In this document: one piece after another, positions 44,198 to 52,026 of the stretch
Numbering within the stretch: the first letter of the stretch is position 1
How the letters are laid out: each line of letters begins with the position of its first letter
Assembly: GCF_024437735.1 (NCBI RefSeq)
Contig: NZ_JANFQO010000007.1
Location: forward strand, 1 to 64,000
Reading direction: 5' to 3'
Source of the DNA: Tahibacter harae
Lineage (GTDB): Bacteria; Pseudomonadota; Gammaproteobacteria; Xanthomonadales; Rhodanobacteraceae
DNA: 64,000 nucleotides
Made by a program: the position numbers and the translations under genes
The notes under the pieces: generated by a model
What the model was told of the DNA's origin: nothing
What the model saw: the letters and a program-made list of their open reading frames with translations, nothing else
Databases searched by the model: none

Positions 44198-45063
44198 GGG
44201 CGGCCTCCGTGGCGCGCGCGCAGGTAGTCGGCCAGGCCCAGCTTCGGCGCCGCGGGCCGCGCGGCACGCTCGGCCGCAGCCGGGGCGGTTGCGCGCAATT
44301 CGATGCGGCCGATATGGATGCTGACGGCCGGCGGCGGTGCGGGTGCTGCGGGCGCTGCCGGCGGCGCCGCCGCCGTACGCAGTGCCGCAACGACAGGTAC
44401 GGCCGGGCGCAATGCGGCGGGCGCCGGTTCGCGCGCCGGCAGGGCCGCGTGCAGCGCGGGCGCGGCGGCCAGCCGGGTTTCGACGATGGCAGTGGGATGC
44501 GGTGCGGCGTGTTCCGGCGTGACGACGGTACGCGGCGGCTCGGCTTCGCGCGGCTCGCGGCCGACTTCGCGTGACAGCGGCGGCGTTTGTCCGCGCTCTT
44601 CGCCGGCGCCGGGCGCAGCGCGGCGCCGCAACGGCATTTCCGCAGCCGGAAGCCGCGGTGCAATGGCAGGCGCTGGCGCCGGTGCCGGGCCCGCGGGAAC
44701 CGGTGCGACGCCTCGCGCAGCGGCGTCTGGCGCAGCCTCGTGCCGAGCGCTGCGCGGCGATGCGCTGTCGGCGGCGGGAACCGGCTGCGCCGGCGGCGGC
44801 CCGGGCCGCAGCGCCGCGCTGTCGGCAACGCTGTGTTGCGCCGTTACCTGCCGCATCTGCGCCGGTGCCCGCGTGAACGCCGGTGCCGGCGGCGCGGACT
44901 GCGCGACCGGCGCCTCCGCACCGACCGCCGGCGTCGGCCCTGCCGTCGAAGTGGATAAATCCACCATTCCCTCGGCCGGCTCGAACAGCGAGCGCCGCCG
45001 CCGCTGCAGCAGCGGCGTGCGTTCCGCAGCGCGATCCAGCAGGTTGGCCAGGTGTCCGCTCAT
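44194..45063 (-). CDS. Ala/Pro-rich eCIS protein with short conserved C-terminus
   Basis: A 289-residue protein that is mostly disordered (Ala, Pro, Arg repeats). Only the ends look structured: LLDRAAERTPLLQRRRRSLF at the start, and at the end VSIHIGRIELRA followed by LGLADYLRARHGG. The pattern resembles proteins I associate with eCIS loci, next to the DUF4255 gene, but the function is unknown. A tether between baseplate or sheath parts is only a guess. ATGA overlaps with both neighbours support translation from 45063. Confidence 0.7.
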   Translation of the reverse strand: MSGHLANLLDRAAERTPLLQRRRRSLFEPAEGMVDLSTSTAGPTPAVGAEAPVAQSAPPAPAFTRAPAQMRQVTAQHSVADSAALRPGPPPAQPVPAADSASPRSARHEAAPDAAARGVAPVPAGPAPAPAPAIAPRLPAAEMPLRRRAAPGAGEERGQTPPLSREVGREPREAEPPRTVVTPEHAAPHPTAIVETRLAAAPALHAALPAREPAPAALRPAVPVVAALRTAAAPPAAPAAPAPPPAVSIHIGRIELRATAPAAAERAARPAAPKLGLADYLRARHGGRP

Positions 45064-45788
45064 GCGCGCAGCAGCTCCAGGTAGAGCTGGCGCCGGGTCG
45101 GGCTCAGACGCAGGATTTCCTGCTCGCTCCAGCCGTAGGCCCGGGCCAGGCGGTCCACTTCGGCCAGGGTGCGCCGGGCCCAGTCGGACAGCTCGCCCCA
45201 GAAATACGCCACGATGTCGAAACCCAGGCGCCAGGCATGGCCGCAGGCGGGACAGCTCAGGCCCAGGCGCACATCCGCATCGGGATCGGCCGCGGCCATG
45301 GCGTCGGCGATGCCTGCCGCCGCGTCGTCGGGCAATGCCTCCGGCGCGATCGTGCGCCGCCCCTGGCGCGCCTGGACGATGCAGCGGCGCAGCAGCGCCC
45401 GTTTCGCATCCGCGCCGGCCGCTGCGGCCTGCAGCAGGTCTTCCGTCGTCGGCAGGCGGTAGGCCGCGCTGCAGCCGGCACCCTGCCAGTGCAGCGGCTG
45501 CGCCGGCGGCGCGGGTTCGCGGCTGCGGATATCGGCAGCGAGAAAATCCGCTTCCAGCCGCTCGCCGCAGCGCGGGCAGTCGGCGACGGTGCGCAGCTGC
45601 GGCCCGAACAATTCCTCGAACAGGCGCAGCAGCCAGGCGTCGCGCACGCCCACCGGCACCTGCGCCCAGGCCAGCGCATCGGCCTGCGGCCAGGCCGCTT
45701 CCAGCAGGGCCAGCGCGCGGCGCAGCGGATGCGCGGCGTGGTGGCGTTCCCACAGGTTCAGCAGTTGCTCGGCGCCGGGAACCGTCAT
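45060..45788 (-). CDS. Zinc-ribbon eCIS protein of unknown function
   Basis: A 242-residue protein with two Cys pairs, CPRCGE and CPACGH, likely one zinc ribbon interrupted by about 100 residues. An N-terminal helix bundle holds LWERHHAAHPLRRALALLEA and a C-terminal helical part holds LARAYGWSEQEILRLSPTRR, a form seen in phage baseplate-associated small proteins that sense tail assembly. The ATG at 45788 overlaps a possible micro-ORF stop (ATGA); a TTG at 45830 is an alternative. Confidence 0.7.
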   Translation of the reverse strand: MTVPGAEQLLNLWERHHAAHPLRRALALLEAAWPQADALAWAQVPVGVRDAWLLRLFEELFGPQLRTVADCPRCGERLEADFLAADIRSREPAPPAQPLHWQGAGCSAAYRLPTTEDLLQAAAAGADAKRALLRRCIVQARQGRRTIAPEALPDDAAAGIADAMAAADPDADVRLGLSCPACGHAWRLGFDIVAYFWGELSDWARRTLAEVDRLARAYGWSEQEILRLSPTRRQLYLELLRA

Positions 45789-45958
45789 GGTGGCTGGTGG
45801 CCTGTCGGGGAGGAATGGGCGTAGGGACAACGAACGACGCAGCGCACAGGACGACGCCGCAGCGCCAGGCCGGCAACCCCCGCCGCCGGCCAGGCAAGCG
45901 GCGCGTCCTGCACGCTCAGGACCCGCGGGCTGCCGGCGATGGATCCGTCAGCGGCCAT
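45785..45958 (-). CDS. Possible 57-residue micro-protein in eCIS operon
   Basis: A short frame between tube and zinc-ribbon genes, ending in an ATGA overlap with the latter. Sequence is MAADGSIAGSPRVLSVQDAP at the start, then a hydrophobic Ala/Gly/Leu patch and an Arg/Cys-rich tail. No family is recognised. The operon has few other gaps, and the stop-start overlap is the only real support; it could be chance in GC-rich DNA. Confidence 0.3.
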   Translation of the reverse strand: MAADGSIAGSPRVLSVQDAPLAWPAAGVAGLALRRRPVRCVVRCPYAHSSPTGHQPP

Positions 45959-45965
45959 CGGGCGC

Positions 45966-46496
45966 TCACGGCGGATCCAGGTAACCCGGCTCGGCCGGCT
46001 CCGGCGTCTCCGGATCGCGCTTCCAGCCCTCGTTTTCCAGCTTGATGTGCTGGATGGCGACGGCATTGGCGTTGGCATCCAGATCCGGCAGCGCCTGGAA
46101 TTCCGAGACCCAGCAGCGATAGACGAAATAGCGCAGCGCGAGCTGGCCGGCTTCGTTGAGCACTTCGATCACGATGTCCTTGCGGAAATCCTTGAGCGAG
46201 GACTCCATGCCCAGGCCGGCCTGGAAATTCCATACCTTGTTCGCCCACTGCTCGAATTCCTTGTCGTGGGTGACGCCGCGCTCCAGCGTGATCGCCTCGA
46301 ACTCGGTGCGGCCGGGCGATTTGCGGCTGCTGCTGGGATCGCCGCCGTCGCGGTGCTTGACCACTTCGGTGGTGCGCTTGAGCGCGCTGACCTTGCTGAT
46401 GCCGGCCACCGGCGCGGTGCTGCCGACGAACTTCACCAGGAATTTGAAATTCTTGTATGGATCGAAACGTTGCGCGTTGATCGTGAACTCGGCCAT
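45966..46496 (-). CDS. Inner tube protein (gp19/Afp1-like)
   Basis: A 176-residue T4 gp19-family tail tube protein. Signatures are DPYKNFKFLVKFVGSTAPVA, GISKVSALKRTTEVVKHRDG, RTEFEAITLERGVTHDKEFE and a C-terminal FVYRCWVSEFQALPDL. It would polymerise into the hexameric inner tube through which cargo travels. A GAGGAAG ribosome site precedes the ATG. Only one tube gene is present, whereas Afp/PVC have several tube paralogues. Confidence 0.95.
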   Translation of the reverse strand: MAEFTINAQRFDPYKNFKFLVKFVGSTAPVAGISKVSALKRTTEVVKHRDGGDPSSSRKSPGRTEFEAITLERGVTHDKEFEQWANKVWNFQAGLGMESSLKDFRKDIVIEVLNEAGQLALRYFVYRCWVSEFQALPDLDANANAVAIQHIKLENEGWKRDPETPEPAEPGYLDPP

Positions 46497-46512
46497 GACT
46501 CTTCCTCACCCT

Positions 46513-48222
46513 TCAGACGTCGATCTGCCCGGCCATCTGCTGCAGCTTGATGACCACGAACTCGGCCGGCTTGAGCGGCGCGAAACCGACCACGACATTC
46601 ACGATGCCCAGGTTGATGTCGTTCTGCGTCGTGGTTTCCTTGTCGCACTTGACGAAATACGCATCGCGCGGCGTGGCGCCCTGGAATGCGCCCTGGCGGA
46701 ACAGGTTGTGCATGAAGGCGCCGACGTTGAGGCGGATCTGCGCCCACAGCGGCTCGTCGTTGGGTTCGAACACCACCCACTGCAGGCCGCGGAACAGGCT
46801 TTCCTCGATGTACAGCGCAGTGCGCCGCACCGGGATGTATTTGTATTCGTCGGCCAGCAGGTCGGCGCCGCGCAGCGTGCGCGAGCCCCAGACCACGCGG
46901 CCGCCGGCCGGGAAGGAACGCAGGCAGTTGATGCCCAGCGGGTTGAGGTCGCCGTTTTCGCGGTCGGTCAGCGCCACCGACAGTTGCGGCACGCCGTTGA
47001 GCGTGGCGGCCAGGCCGGCCGGCGCCTTCCACACGCCGCGCTCGGTGTCGGTGCGCGCGAACACGCCGGCGATGGTGCCGACGGCGGAGAAAGTCTCCAG
47101 CCGGAAATCGCGGAACGGATCGGGCTGGCGCAGGCGCGGGAAGAAGATCGCCGCGTTGCGGCTGCGCGTGCCGACTTCGTCCGGATTGGCGCCGAAGCCG
47201 GTCACCGCCTTGGCCGCGCTGGTCCACGGCTTGGGCGAATCCACCAGCAGCATGGCGCGGCGGCGCTCGCAGTAGGCGGCGGCTTCGCTGACCACGACCG
47301 GATCCACGTCGGTGGCATCGGTGGGCGCGCGGTACGGCGGTATGCACAGCAGGTTGAACAGGTCGGCGTCTTCCAGCGCGTAGAGGCCTTCCTTTTTCTT
47401 GTCGTCCTTGAGGAACTCGGCCGGGCTGAGCCAGGCGCCGTCGGAGATCTTGCCGAGCAAGGTATTGAGCGCCTCGGCCAGCTTGCCCTCGGCCGTGGTC
47501 ACTTCGCCGCGCAGGGCGGTGACGTCGGCATCGGGATCCTCGATCAGCTTGTTGCGCAGCGCATCGCGCTTCTGCTTCAGCGTCGCCTCCTTGGTGCTGA
47601 GGTCGTCGCTGGCCGGATCGGCGGGAATTTCCGGCAGATCGTCGGGATCGCTGAGATCGCCGGTGAACAGCAGCAGCGAGGAACCGGCCTTGAGCACCTT
47701 GTCGACGCGGCGCTGGCTGTCCTTGACGGTGAGGTTGAGCCAGGTCTCGCTCTCGCCGCGGGCGCTGTCGCTGACCACGACATTGAACAGGTCGGCCTTG
47801 GTCGCCGCCGGTCCCAGCAGCTGTTTGGCCACGGCGTCGGTGGTGCCTTCGCGGTGCACTTTCACGCGCAGGCCTATGCCCCAGCGCCCGGGGCTGTTGG
47901 CGGCGAATTCCAGCCCGCCCAGCTTGAAGGCCATGGTCGAGTCCTTGCCTGCCTCGGCCTTGTACAGGCGCACGACGATGGCCTTGGCGCCGCCGTTGAG
48001 GAAGAAATCGCGCACGGCGAAACCCAGGCCGTCGTCGATGGACAGGCCGCCGAACAGGCTGACGAAATCGCCGAAGCTGTTGACCGTGGTCGCTTTCTCC
48101 ACCGGCCCGCGCAGGGCGCGGCCGACGAATGCCGTGATCGACGTGGCGACGCCGGTGATGGTGCGCACGCCGCTGGGAATTTCCTCGACGTATACGCCCG
48201 GATAGGTCAGCGTCGATGGCAT
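46513..48222 (-). CDS. Contractile sheath protein
   Basis: A 569-residue tail-sheath protein. The N-terminus is typical (TYPGVYVEEIPSGVRTITGV, TSITAFVGRALRGPVE), as is the C-terminal domain (EYKYIPVRRTALYIEESLFR, NDEPLWAQIRLNVGAFMHNL, VGFAPLKPAEFVVIKLQQ). An insertion at about 205-258 is charged and helical (KEATLKQKRDALRNKLIEDP, then GEVTTAEGKLAEALNTL), predicted coiled coil and perhaps displayed on the sheath surface. The ATG at 48222 follows GGAGGAG. Only one sheath gene is present. It is the first large structural gene of the operon. Confidence 0.95.
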   Translation of the reverse strand: MPSTLTYPGVYVEEIPSGVRTITGVATSITAFVGRALRGPVEKATTVNSFGDFVSLFGGLSIDDGLGFAVRDFFLNGGAKAIVVRLYKAEAGKDSTMAFKLGGLEFAANSPGRWGIGLRVKVHREGTTDAVAKQLLGPAATKADLFNVVVSDSARGESETWLNLTVKDSQRRVDKVLKAGSSLLLFTGDLSDPDDLPEIPADPASDDLSTKEATLKQKRDALRNKLIEDPDADVTALRGEVTTAEGKLAEALNTLLGKISDGAWLSPAEFLKDDKKKEGLYALEDADLFNLLCIPPYRAPTDATDVDPVVVSEAAAYCERRRAMLLVDSPKPWTSAAKAVTGFGANPDEVGTRSRNAAIFFPRLRQPDPFRDFRLETFSAVGTIAGVFARTDTERGVWKAPAGLAATLNGVPQLSVALTDRENGDLNPLGINCLRSFPAGGRVVWGSRTLRGADLLADEYKYIPVRRTALYIEESLFRGLQWVVFEPNDEPLWAQIRLNVGAFMHNLFRQGAFQGATPRDAYFVKCDKETTTQNDINLGIVNVVVGFAPLKPAEFVVIKLQQMAGQIDV

Positions 48223-48270
48223 GGTGTTCTCCTCCGCGAAGGTTGGCGGCACGGCGCAGCGCCACGCCGG

Positions 48271-48543
48271 TCAGTTCAACAAATTTCCCGGCACGGCCGG
48301 CCCGGTGCGCAGGGCATACAGTTCACGGCCGTCGGGCAGCACGTCGCGCCGCAGCGCGCCACAGCGCACCAGCGCCTGCAGCACCGCCTCGACGTGTTCG
48401 CGCTCAGCCTCGAAACGCTGCAGCGGAAGCCACCAGCGCAGGATGCCGTCCAGCGTGTCGGCGGCAGCCGGATGCCGGTGCAGATACGCCAGCACCAGCG
48501 CTTCCACATCGACTGCCGCCTGCCCCGCCCCGTTGCGTTTCAC
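48271..48543 (-). CDS. Small winged-helix-like protein preceding the sheath gene
   Basis: A 90-residue protein from a GTG at 48543, with a GGGAG ribosome site 9 nt upstream. A TTG at 48612 would add 23 residues of unlikely sequence. The core ALVLAYLHRHPAAADTLDGI, then EREHVEAVLQALVRCGALRR and LPDGRELYALR has the helix-helix-wing pattern of winged-helix domains. Placement before sheath suggests a regulator or assembly factor; no function is known. Confidence 0.6.
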   Translation of the reverse strand: MKRNGAGQAAVDVEALVLAYLHRHPAAADTLDGILRWWLPLQRFEAEREHVEAVLQALVRCGALRRDVLPDGRELYALRTGPAVPGNLLN

Positions 48544-48862
48544 CCGCGCTGCTCCCTTGCGAGCCTGCAGCCCGAATACGCAAGAGACGGGCCAGCGCCG
48601 GAAACTAGTCAATTTGTTGATTTGATTAGTTGTTCACAATACTTAATGTGCCGGGTTGGGTCGGGAAAGCCTCAGGCGGCCGCGCGCACCCTCTCCAAAC
48701 ACATGAATTTGCGATGATTTCAGGAATGTGGCACGGAGCGGTGCGGCGGGTCAGGATTGACCCGGGGGCGTGAGAGCCGGAATTCGGGCTCGACTCCACC
48801 CCATACGGATACCGGGATCGGCCTCATGAGCACCGAGGCGCATTGATCGCCGCTCCCTCACC
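48544..48862 (-). promoter_or_regulatory. AT-rich region upstream of the eCIS structural operon
   Basis: About 320 bp without a convincing gene between the activator gene's hairpin and the first small eCIS gene. The segment 48605-48655 is strikingly AT-rich for this genome (AATTTGTTGATTTGATTAGT) and contains TTGTTCACAA, so it is the likely operon promoter region. I looked for a -24/-12 sigma54 element on the minus strand and found none with correct spacing. TGGCACG at 48729 is on the plus strand with one base too many. Confidence 0.4.
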
Positions 48863-48908
48863 CAACCCTCTCTCCCAAGCGCACGAATGCGCTTGGGAGA
48901 GAGGGTTG
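48863..48908. repeat. Perfect 21-bp inverted repeat (hairpin) after activator gene
   Basis: Arms 48863-48883 and 48888-48908 are perfectly complementary with a CGAA loop. The core CCCTCTCTCCCAAGCGC/GCGCTTGGGAGAGAGGG resembles palindromic intergenic repeats abundant in Xanthomonadales. No T-run follows on either strand, so it may attenuate or protect RNA rather than terminate alone. It sits 9 bp after the activator stop. Confidence 0.8.
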
Positions 48909-48916
48909 AGCGGCGG

Positions 48917-49915
48917 TCAAGCCATGCCCTGGCGAAAATCGCGCCCGTCTATCCCGTGCTTCTTCAGCAGCTTTCCCAGCTGCCGCCGCTCGGTGCCGCA
49001 CAGCCGCGCGGCTTCGCTGACATTGCCGTAGGAATGGCGCATCAGTTCGGTGAGATAGCCGCGCTCGAAAGTGGCGATTGCACGCGCCTTGGCCACAGTG
49101 AAAGGCGAGATGGCGCCGTCCTGCGCCGCGGCGGGTTCTGCGGCGGCCAGGGCCGGCAGCACCAGGGACAGTTCGGCCACGCCGATTTCCTCCTGGCTGC
49201 CGTGCAGAAAGGCGCGCAGGGAGACATTCTCCAGTTCGCGCACATTGCCGGGCCAGGCATAGGCGCGCAGCCGCTGCAGTGCCTGCGCCGACCAGCGCTT
49301 GGCGGCCGCGCCCATGCGTCGCGCGGCCTGGTCGAGAAAATGCTGGGCCAGCTGGGCCACATCGCCGCCGCGTTCGCGCAGCGGCGGCAGACAGACGCAG
49401 AGCGGGCTCAGGCGGTAATAAAGGTCGTGCCGGAAGCGTCCGGCGCGCACCAGGGATTCCAGCGGCGCGTTGGTCGCGGCAACTACCCGCACATCGGCCT
49501 GAACCGACTGGCTCTCGCCGACTGGCCGGTAGCAGCGGTCCTGCAGGAAGCGCAGCAAGGTGACCTGGCCCTTGCCCGAAAGCGCGTCCACCTCGTCCAG
49601 GAACAGGGTGCCGCCGCGCGCATGGTCGACCAGCCCGGCGCGCGCCGTGCGCGCATCGGTGAAGGCGCCGCGGCGGTGGCCGAACAATTCCGCTTCGATC
49701 AGGGTGTCGGGCAGCGCGCCGCAGTTCACCGGCACGAAGGCCCGCGCCCGCCGCGGACCGGCGTAGTGCAGCTGGCGCGCGGCCAGCTCCTTGCCGGTAC
49801 CGGTCTCTCCCTCGATCAGCACCGGCGCATCGCAGTCCGCATAGCGCCGCAGCAGACGCACCGCCGTGCACAGGCTTTCCGACGCGCCGATCATCAGCTC
49901 GTCCAGGTCGGTCAT
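48917..49915 (-). CDS. Sigma54-dependent activator lacking a receiver domain
   Basis: A 332-residue AAA+ enhancer-binding protein. Walker A is GETGTGKE (36-43), the loop-1 motif is GAFTDA (83-88) instead of consensus GAFTGA, and Walker B lies within GGTLFLDEVDAL (101-112). Then come RFRHDLYYRLSPL and WPGNVRELENVSL. A Fis-type HTH is at the C-terminus (GNVSEAARLCGTERRQLGKL). There is no N-terminal sensory domain, so activity is set by level, partners or upstream inputs. The ATG at 49915 has a GGAGG site. It is codirectional with and 370 bp upstream of the eCIS operon, so it is the likely regulator of that locus. Confidence 0.85.
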   Translation of the reverse strand: MTDLDELMIGASESLCTAVRLLRRYADCDAPVLIEGETGTGKELAARQLHYAGPRRARAFVPVNCGALPDTLIEAELFGHRRGAFTDARTARAGLVDHARGGTLFLDEVDALSGKGQVTLLRFLQDRCYRPVGESQSVQADVRVVAATNAPLESLVRAGRFRHDLYYRLSPLCVCLPPLRERGGDVAQLAQHFLDQAARRMGAAAKRWSAQALQRLRAYAWPGNVRELENVSLRAFLHGSQEEIGVAELSLVLPALAAAEPAAAQDGAISPFTVAKARAIATFERGYLTELMRHSYGNVSEAARLCGTERRQLGKLLKKHGIDGRDFRQGMA

Positions 49916-50567
49916 AAGGCCTCCTCGTCCCTCGCAGGATGCCGGAAGACGGACTCCTGTCCGCCTCCCGATCGAACGTGCGCGGACAGCGTCTGCGCGC
50001 GTTCTCCGGCAAACCGCCCGCTGGCGCGGCCGATTCCCGCGCGACCCTTCCCAGGATCGCCCGGCAGGCTTGTTCCCGACCGCCCGCCGCCCACCGGCAC
50101 CCCGCCCCCAGGACACCGCCCCGCCTGTATACCATGCAAAAGTTTCGCAGAGATGGACTACCGCGCGGTTAACGCAAAGCTCATGCGGCCATAGCTGTTT
50201 CTGCACAAACCACGCAAAAAACCGCCGCGGCGGCGTCTATCCACTGCCGCCAGCGCCGCGATGCTCCCATCCTGGAACCGCCGCGCCGCAGGGCGGCCCT
50301 CCAGTACACAACGAGGGAAAGCAGGAAAAGCGTACATGGCAAATCCGCCCGCGCGGCGCGCGGGGATACGCCGGCGCAGCGTTGCCGCAGGACAGCCACG
50401 GACGCGGCGGCATACGGGGAAAAATCCGCCCGGCCGCAGCAGCGTGGATTCGGCCGTGGATGGCGCAATGACGGCGGGCAGACGGCGGTGCCGTGGCGGC
50501 GGGCAGGTCCGGCGATCTGTACGCCAACGGCGGTATCTCGCCGCCCCGCGTTGCCGGGACCGCCGCG
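49916..50567. other. Gene-free interval between activator and dipeptidase-like gene
   Basis: No convincing gene in 652 bp. On the minus strand TGGTATACA at 50126-50134 resembles an extended -10 element and could serve the activator gene; no good -35 is visible. The rest is GC-rich with short direct repeats. Confidence 0.3.
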
Positions 50568-51764
50568 TTATCCCCAGACCTCGCCCATCACCCGCGCGAA
50601 GTTTCCGCCGAGGATCTTTTCTATGCGCGCATCGGAATGCCCGCGCGCGGACAGCCTGGCCGCCAGCACCTCGAAGCGGTTGGGCATGTTCAGGTCGGGG
50701 ATGAACGTGTACAGGTCGGCCGGCCGGCCTTTGGCGAAGATGCGGTCCTCGACCATGTTCCTGATGAACTCGCGGTTCTCCTGCTCGAACTGCGGCGTGC
50801 GCCTGGCCGCGGCGACGCCGCTGTCGGTGCCGATGCCGACGTGGTCCTCGCCGCAGACCTTGACCGCGTGTTCGATATGACGGATCACATCCTCGGCCAG
50901 GGGCTGGGTGTCCTCGCGCAGATAGGGCCAGAAGATGATGCCGGCCACGCCGCCGCGCCCGGCCATGGCGCGCAATTCGCTGTCGTGGACATTGCGCGGC
51001 AGGTCGGCCAGCGCGCGGCAGCCGGTGTGGCTTATCAGCATGGGCGCCTTGCATGCGGCCAGGCCTTCCCTGATCGTGCGCGCGGCGCCGTGGGCCAGGT
51101 CGACCACGACTTTCTCGGCGTTCAGGCGTTCGATCACCTTGTGGCCGTAGTTGCTGATGCCGGCGTCGCCGGGTTCCATGCAGCCGTCGCCGACGATGTT
51201 GCGGCGGTTGTGGGTGAGCTGGATCACGCGCACGCCGAGCTGGCGGAACTGGGCGATGCGGTCCAGGTCCTCGCCCAGCGGCTCGGTACCCTGGAAACCA
51301 TAGATGATGCCGGTACGGCCGTTGCGGCCGGAGGCCTTGAGATCGGCCGCGCGCTCGACCCGGTACAGATGCTGCGGATGGCGCGCGATCACCGCGTCCC
51401 ATTTCGCGATCTCTTCCTTGGCCCGCGTATGCGCCGCGTCATCCAGCCAGAAGCGTCCCTGCGGCGCGACCGTGGTCAGCACGGCGCCGAGGCCGGCTTC
51501 GCGCACCACCTGCAGCTCCGCGGCGGTGGCGGCGGCATCATCGACGGTATAGACGAAGTCGAAACTGGCGGCGCCGTCGATGGCGTAGATATCGCGGTAG
51601 CGTTTCCAGCGGGCGGTTTCGGCGGTAGCGGCGTCCGGTGCGGCGCCGGCCGCAGTCCGGTCCGGATCCGCAGGATTCGCCGGCTGGGCCGGCGCGCCGT
51701 TGCCGATTCCCGCATAGAGCGCGCCCAGGCCCGCACCGATCAGCAGATCACGCCGCTTCATCAT
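50568..51764 (-). CDS. Tat-exported M19 dipeptidase-like protein with altered metal site
   Basis: A 398-residue membrane-dipeptidase (M19) family protein. The N-terminus MMKRRDLLIGAGLGALYAG has a twin-Arg pattern (K-R-R-D-L) for Tat export. Family landmarks are GVRVIQLTHNRRNIVGDGC, VVDLAHG, MLISHTGCRAL and HVGIGTDSG. Two usual features are missing: the N-terminal HxD zinc motif (family DGHND; here IDGAASFD) and the bridging Glu (family EGGH; here FQGTE). It may have a single-metal site, another substrate, or be inactive. Family placement is firm; activity is uncertain. Confidence 0.82.
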   Translation of the reverse strand: MMKRRDLLIGAGLGALYAGIGNGAPAQPANPADPDRTAAGAAPDAATAETARWKRYRDIYAIDGAASFDFVYTVDDAAATAAELQVVREAGLGAVLTTVAPQGRFWLDDAAHTRAKEEIAKWDAVIARHPQHLYRVERAADLKASGRNGRTGIIYGFQGTEPLGEDLDRIAQFRQLGVRVIQLTHNRRNIVGDGCMEPGDAGISNYGHKVIERLNAEKVVVDLAHGAARTIREGLAACKAPMLISHTGCRALADLPRNVHDSELRAMAGRGGVAGIIFWPYLREDTQPLAEDVIRHIEHAVKVCGEDHVGIGTDSGVAAARRTPQFEQENREFIRNMVEDRIFAKGRPADLYTFIPDLNMPNRFEVLAARLSARGHSDARIEKILGGNFARVMGEVWG

Positions 51765-52026
51765 CGCCGTACTCCCGTTTCGTGGCGCGGCGATTCTGCA
51801 TCAGGCCAATGCGGCTACGAAAGTCCCCGTAGGCCGGCGTGCGGAAGCGGTGCAGCCTGGACCGACAGCGCGGCGGACGCGATCCGGGGATCGCAAGCCG
51901 GAGCATCGGATCCGGCCATGCAATTCGCGGCGGCACAGCTCGTGGCGTGGTGCCGGGACCGCGCCGCCGCAATTCGCGGCGGCGCGGCAAGCCGCTGGAC
52001 TGGTGCGGAACGGAACGCCCGCCGCC

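Noticed and set aside
48727-48742. TGGCACG...TGC as a sigma54 promoter
   Set aside because: The GG-GC spacing is 11 instead of 10 and it points away from the eCIS operon.
22359-49915. Prophage or type VI secretion interpretation of the contractile locus
   Set aside because: No capsid, portal, terminase, integrase or lysis genes and no TssJLM/ClpV; the DUF4157, DUF4255 and AAA+ proteins point to eCIS.
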